A DNA stretch of 34,727 bases, from contig NZ_WAJR01000024.1 in the NCBI RefSeq assembly GCF_008831035.1, forward strand, positions 1-34,727, given 5' to 3'. Below are positions 33,117-34,727 of this stretch, in pieces (position 1 is the stretch's first letter; every line of letters begins with the position of its first letter). A program made the position numbers and the translations under genes. Under the pieces are notes generated by a model. That model ran no database searches, was not told the origin of the DNA, and worked only from the letters and a program-made list of their open reading frames with translations. Source of the DNA: Ellagibacter isourolithinifaciens (lineage in GTDB: Bacteria; Actinomycetota; Coriobacteriia; Coriobacteriales; Eggerthellaceae).

Positions 33117-33755
33117 TCATTGTATGTCGTCGGATTTGCTTTCATCCGGAAGAAGGATCGCACCACCATCCCAAGCAAGCGGCAGACCAACATCGGCGAC
33201 TGCATAAAGGAGATCGACCAGCTCGACCGGAGTGACGTTGCCCCCCTCGCAAGCAAAGAAACGACTTCCCGAATAAACCGTCATCGTCCATAAATATCCG
33301 TCGCTCACAGCATATTCAGGCGCAAAAAGATCGACCCACCTATCGGCATGGGTGGCAAACACCGAGGAGACCACTATGGCCGCCTCACTTCCCCTGACAG
33401 TTTTCTTCTCATTTGTATCAAGCCCCCAGCTTTGCACGATAACCTCGACATCGTTGCCTATTCGCCTGATTACAATTGTCGGGGAGCGAAATAAATCCAT
33501 GTAACAGCGAGACGAGACAACCAAAGTATCGAAGTCATCGAACAATGCCCTCCTGCCTTCTCGACCAACTTCGATAAGCTCTTCGAGGCCGGTAACCATA
33601 AAGGTATACGGAAACCGCCGGCCTCCATCGATTTGCCCCTCATGCTGCCAGCCGTCCAGCTCGACCTCGCAATGGTTGTCGCCTGGCCGCCAGTCGACAA
33701 TGGTGCCATACATGCCAGTTTCTATCACTCGCACGCGTCCATATTCCTCAAGCAT
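33117..33755 (-). CDS. Hypothetical protein, 212 residues
   Basis: I do not recognise this protein. It begins 'MLEEYGRVRVIETGMYGTIVDW' with a KOW/SH3-like small beta-barrel look (Gly-rich, 'GTIVDWRPGDNHCEVELDGW'). The remainder is an alpha/beta soluble domain with no signal peptide or membrane segment. Base composition is visibly less GC-rich than the core genes. It starts 13 nt after the zinc-ribbon gene's stop, so the two form a small operon. A terminator-like stem lies beyond its end (33046-33079). Confidence 0.7.
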   Translation of the reverse strand: MLEEYGRVRVIETGMYGTIVDWRPGDNHCEVELDGWQHEGQIDGGRRFPYTFMVTGLEELIEVGREGRRALFDDFDTLVVSSRCYMDLFRSPTIVIRRIGNDVEVIVQSWGLDTNEKKTVRGSEAAIVVSSVFATHADRWVDLFAPEYAVSDGYLWTMTVYSGSRFFACEGGNVTPVELVDLLYAVADVGLPLAWDGGAILLPDESKSDDIQ

Positions 33756-33768
33756 GATTGACCTCTCG

Positions 33769-34284
33769 CTAATCCCAACATCCGAAAAACTCTAAGCTTC
33801 CGTTCGACGCCCCGCAATGAGGGCATTTGAGTTTGGCTGCCCCTCCGTTTTTCACGGCATGACTTTGATGCGTATGCATGCCTTCGCCGCACTTTGGACA
33901 AGAGGGCGTGAACTCTCGAGCAAGGCGGTATTCGTCGCTTTCGAGCTCGTGCTCAAAGACATAGGGAATCTCGCCCCACTCCGCCACCGTCTTGGCACCG
34001 AACCGCTTCTTCCTAGCCGCCGCGACGTCCGTCGGCTCGTAGACGGATGCGTTTTGGTAAACGTCCCAGTATCCGCACCTCGGGCATTCGTACACTTTGC
34101 TCTCGGGGCATACCACCGGCAACTCGCACTCCTCGTACGCGCCCTTCAGCTCGGGACCATACTCGCCGCTCGCAATTGCAGCTTTAAGTTTTTCACTGGC
34201 ATTTGGAAGCATCATTCCAGATTCGAGATGCAGTTCTTTGGAAAAGCCGCAGTCATTGCACTTGTACATCATCATCGTTCCCAT
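33769..34284 (-). CDS. Zinc-ribbon protein of unknown function
   Basis: This 171-residue soluble protein has four CxxC knuckles: CNDCG near residue 9, CPRCG in the middle, CPKCG and CPHCG near the C-terminus. These would form two zinc ribbons flanking a charged helical centre. No catalytic domain is recognisable. I chose ATG at 34284 because GGAGGGCG lies just upstream; an in-frame start at 34362 gives a leader without homology features. It is the first gene of a two-gene unit with the 212-residue protein and looks lower in GC than the core genes. Zinc-ribbon proteins of this size often bind nucleic acid or partner proteins; the role here is unknown. Confidence 0.75.
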   Translation of the reverse strand: MGTMMMYKCNDCGFSKELHLESGMMLPNASEKLKAAIASGEYGPELKGAYEECELPVVCPESKVYECPRCGYWDVYQNASVYEPTDVAAARKKRFGAKTVAEWGEIPYVFEHELESDEYRLAREFTPSCPKCGEGMHTHQSHAVKNGGAAKLKCPHCGASNGSLEFFGCWD

Positions 34285-34423
34285 AGCTTCGCCCTCCTCG
34301 TCTTTGCGATGGAGGTATTGTCCCACGCCGAAAGACCATCCGCTGCACCATGAAACGGACACCGCTTAATCACGCTGGTCGACGCGGAAGAGACTTTAGC
34401 GAAGACATTCCCCGCAACGGGAA

Positions 34424-34479
34424 ACGCACCGCGCAGTCGATTACGAATTTGCGCACAAATACGGAGTTGGTCGGTGCGT
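34424..34479. repeat. Nested palindrome upstream of the zinc-ribbon gene
   Basis: ACGCACCG (34424-34431) and CGGTGCGT (34472-34479) bracket an inner dyad ATTTG-CGCA-CAAAT (34447-34460). It lies about 140-195 bp upstream of the zinc-ribbon start, in a 430-bp region with no gene I can support. GCACAAATACG here (34453-34463) also occurs in the left arm of the 24505 repeat. Confidence 0.55.
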
Positions 34480-34655
34480 CGACAGTGCCCCCACCACTAC
34501 CCCGACAAGTTTCTCCTTCCCTTTTGGACAAAAAGCGCCGTCTCGCGTGCGTTGCGAGCTAGCATGATCTGCCATTTATTTTTTTGGGATTGCATGATAT
34601 GTGCGAGTTAAGTTTTTGAGGAAAAACAGCCGAGAAATCTGCTAGCGAAGGAAAA

Positions 34656-34710
34656 GGGCCCTTCGGTATGCTTGCGGGTGTCTAAGCCAAAGCAAGCGGG
34701 AGAAAGGCCC
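34656..34710 (+). promoter_or_regulatory. Hairpin covering the ribosome site of a start codon at the window edge
   Basis: GGGCC-C-TTC (34656-34664) pairs with GAA-A-GGCCC (34702-34710), and GCTTGC (34670-34675) with GCAAGC (34692-34697). The only ribosome-site-like purines (GGGAG, AAAGG) lie in the 3' part. Together with GCGAAGG/CCTTCGC just outside, this resembles the end of an insertion sequence. Confidence 0.55.
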
Positions 34711-34716
34711 TTCGCG

Positions 34717-34727
34717 ATGAATCTTAC
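34717..34727 (+). CDS. Possible gene start cut by window edge
   Basis: An ATG (34717) follows the hairpin at 34656-34710 and reads M-N-L before the window ends. The preceding structure suggests an insertion-sequence transposase, but too little is visible to say more. Confidence 0.25.

Overview
The window looks like chromosomal DNA of a high-GC actinobacterium. The best guess is Coriobacteriia (Eggerthellales-like). The grounds are the GC-rich codon use, the paired YhgE/Pip giant membrane proteins, the SufCBDSU system with an Rrf2 regulator, and a DUF559-like 'VHLL..DRKRR' protein of a kind I associate with that class. This placement is inference; no rRNA or other marker gene is present.

Layout. 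Positions 1-149 hold the C-terminus of a probable transposase followed by a strong hairpin. From about 11.3 kb down to 0.4 kb nearly everything reads on the minus strand. In transcription order this is a class B sortase overlapping purF, then purM, a decayed MFS transporter, an NSS sodium symporter, purN, an XdhC-like protein, purH, a flippase-like membrane protein and a hotdog thioesterase. This is a dispersed purine-synthesis cluster (purF, M, N, H) with membrane and accessory genes between. At 11.7 kb a 39-residue membrane peptide is divergent from metY (O-acetylhomoserine sulfhydrylase), which has a clear promoter and terminator.

From 13.7 to 16.2 kb lies a tight minus-strand queD-queE-queC-queF operon making preQ1 for queuosine. 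It is followed by a plus-strand PGPGW-type/LEA-like membrane protein and an M18 aminopeptidase with a 36-bp repeat near its start. Two directly abutting YhgE/Pip-family genes (minus, 19.1-24.3 kb) come next. They are preceded by an intergenic region carrying a 30-bp imperfect inverted repeat around a promoter-like sequence, then a lower-GC gene for a putative DUF559/VSR-like nuclease.

From 25.9 to 31.8 kb an Rrf2 regulator is divergent from sufC-B-D-S-U, the complete Fe-S cluster assembly operon, closed by a canonical terminator. A BASS-family symporter with its own promoter and terminator follows. The right end has a lower-GC pair of uncharacterised genes (one with four zinc-ribbon CxxC knuckles), a nested palindrome, and a hairpin just before a start codon cut by the window edge, possibly another insertion sequence.

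Most of the window is ordinary core metabolism. The parts that most deserve a second look are the inverted-repeat element at 24505-24656 with its adjacent putative nuclease, the hairpin over the queD ribosome site, the operator-like dyad at the suf promoter, and the small or unknown genes.
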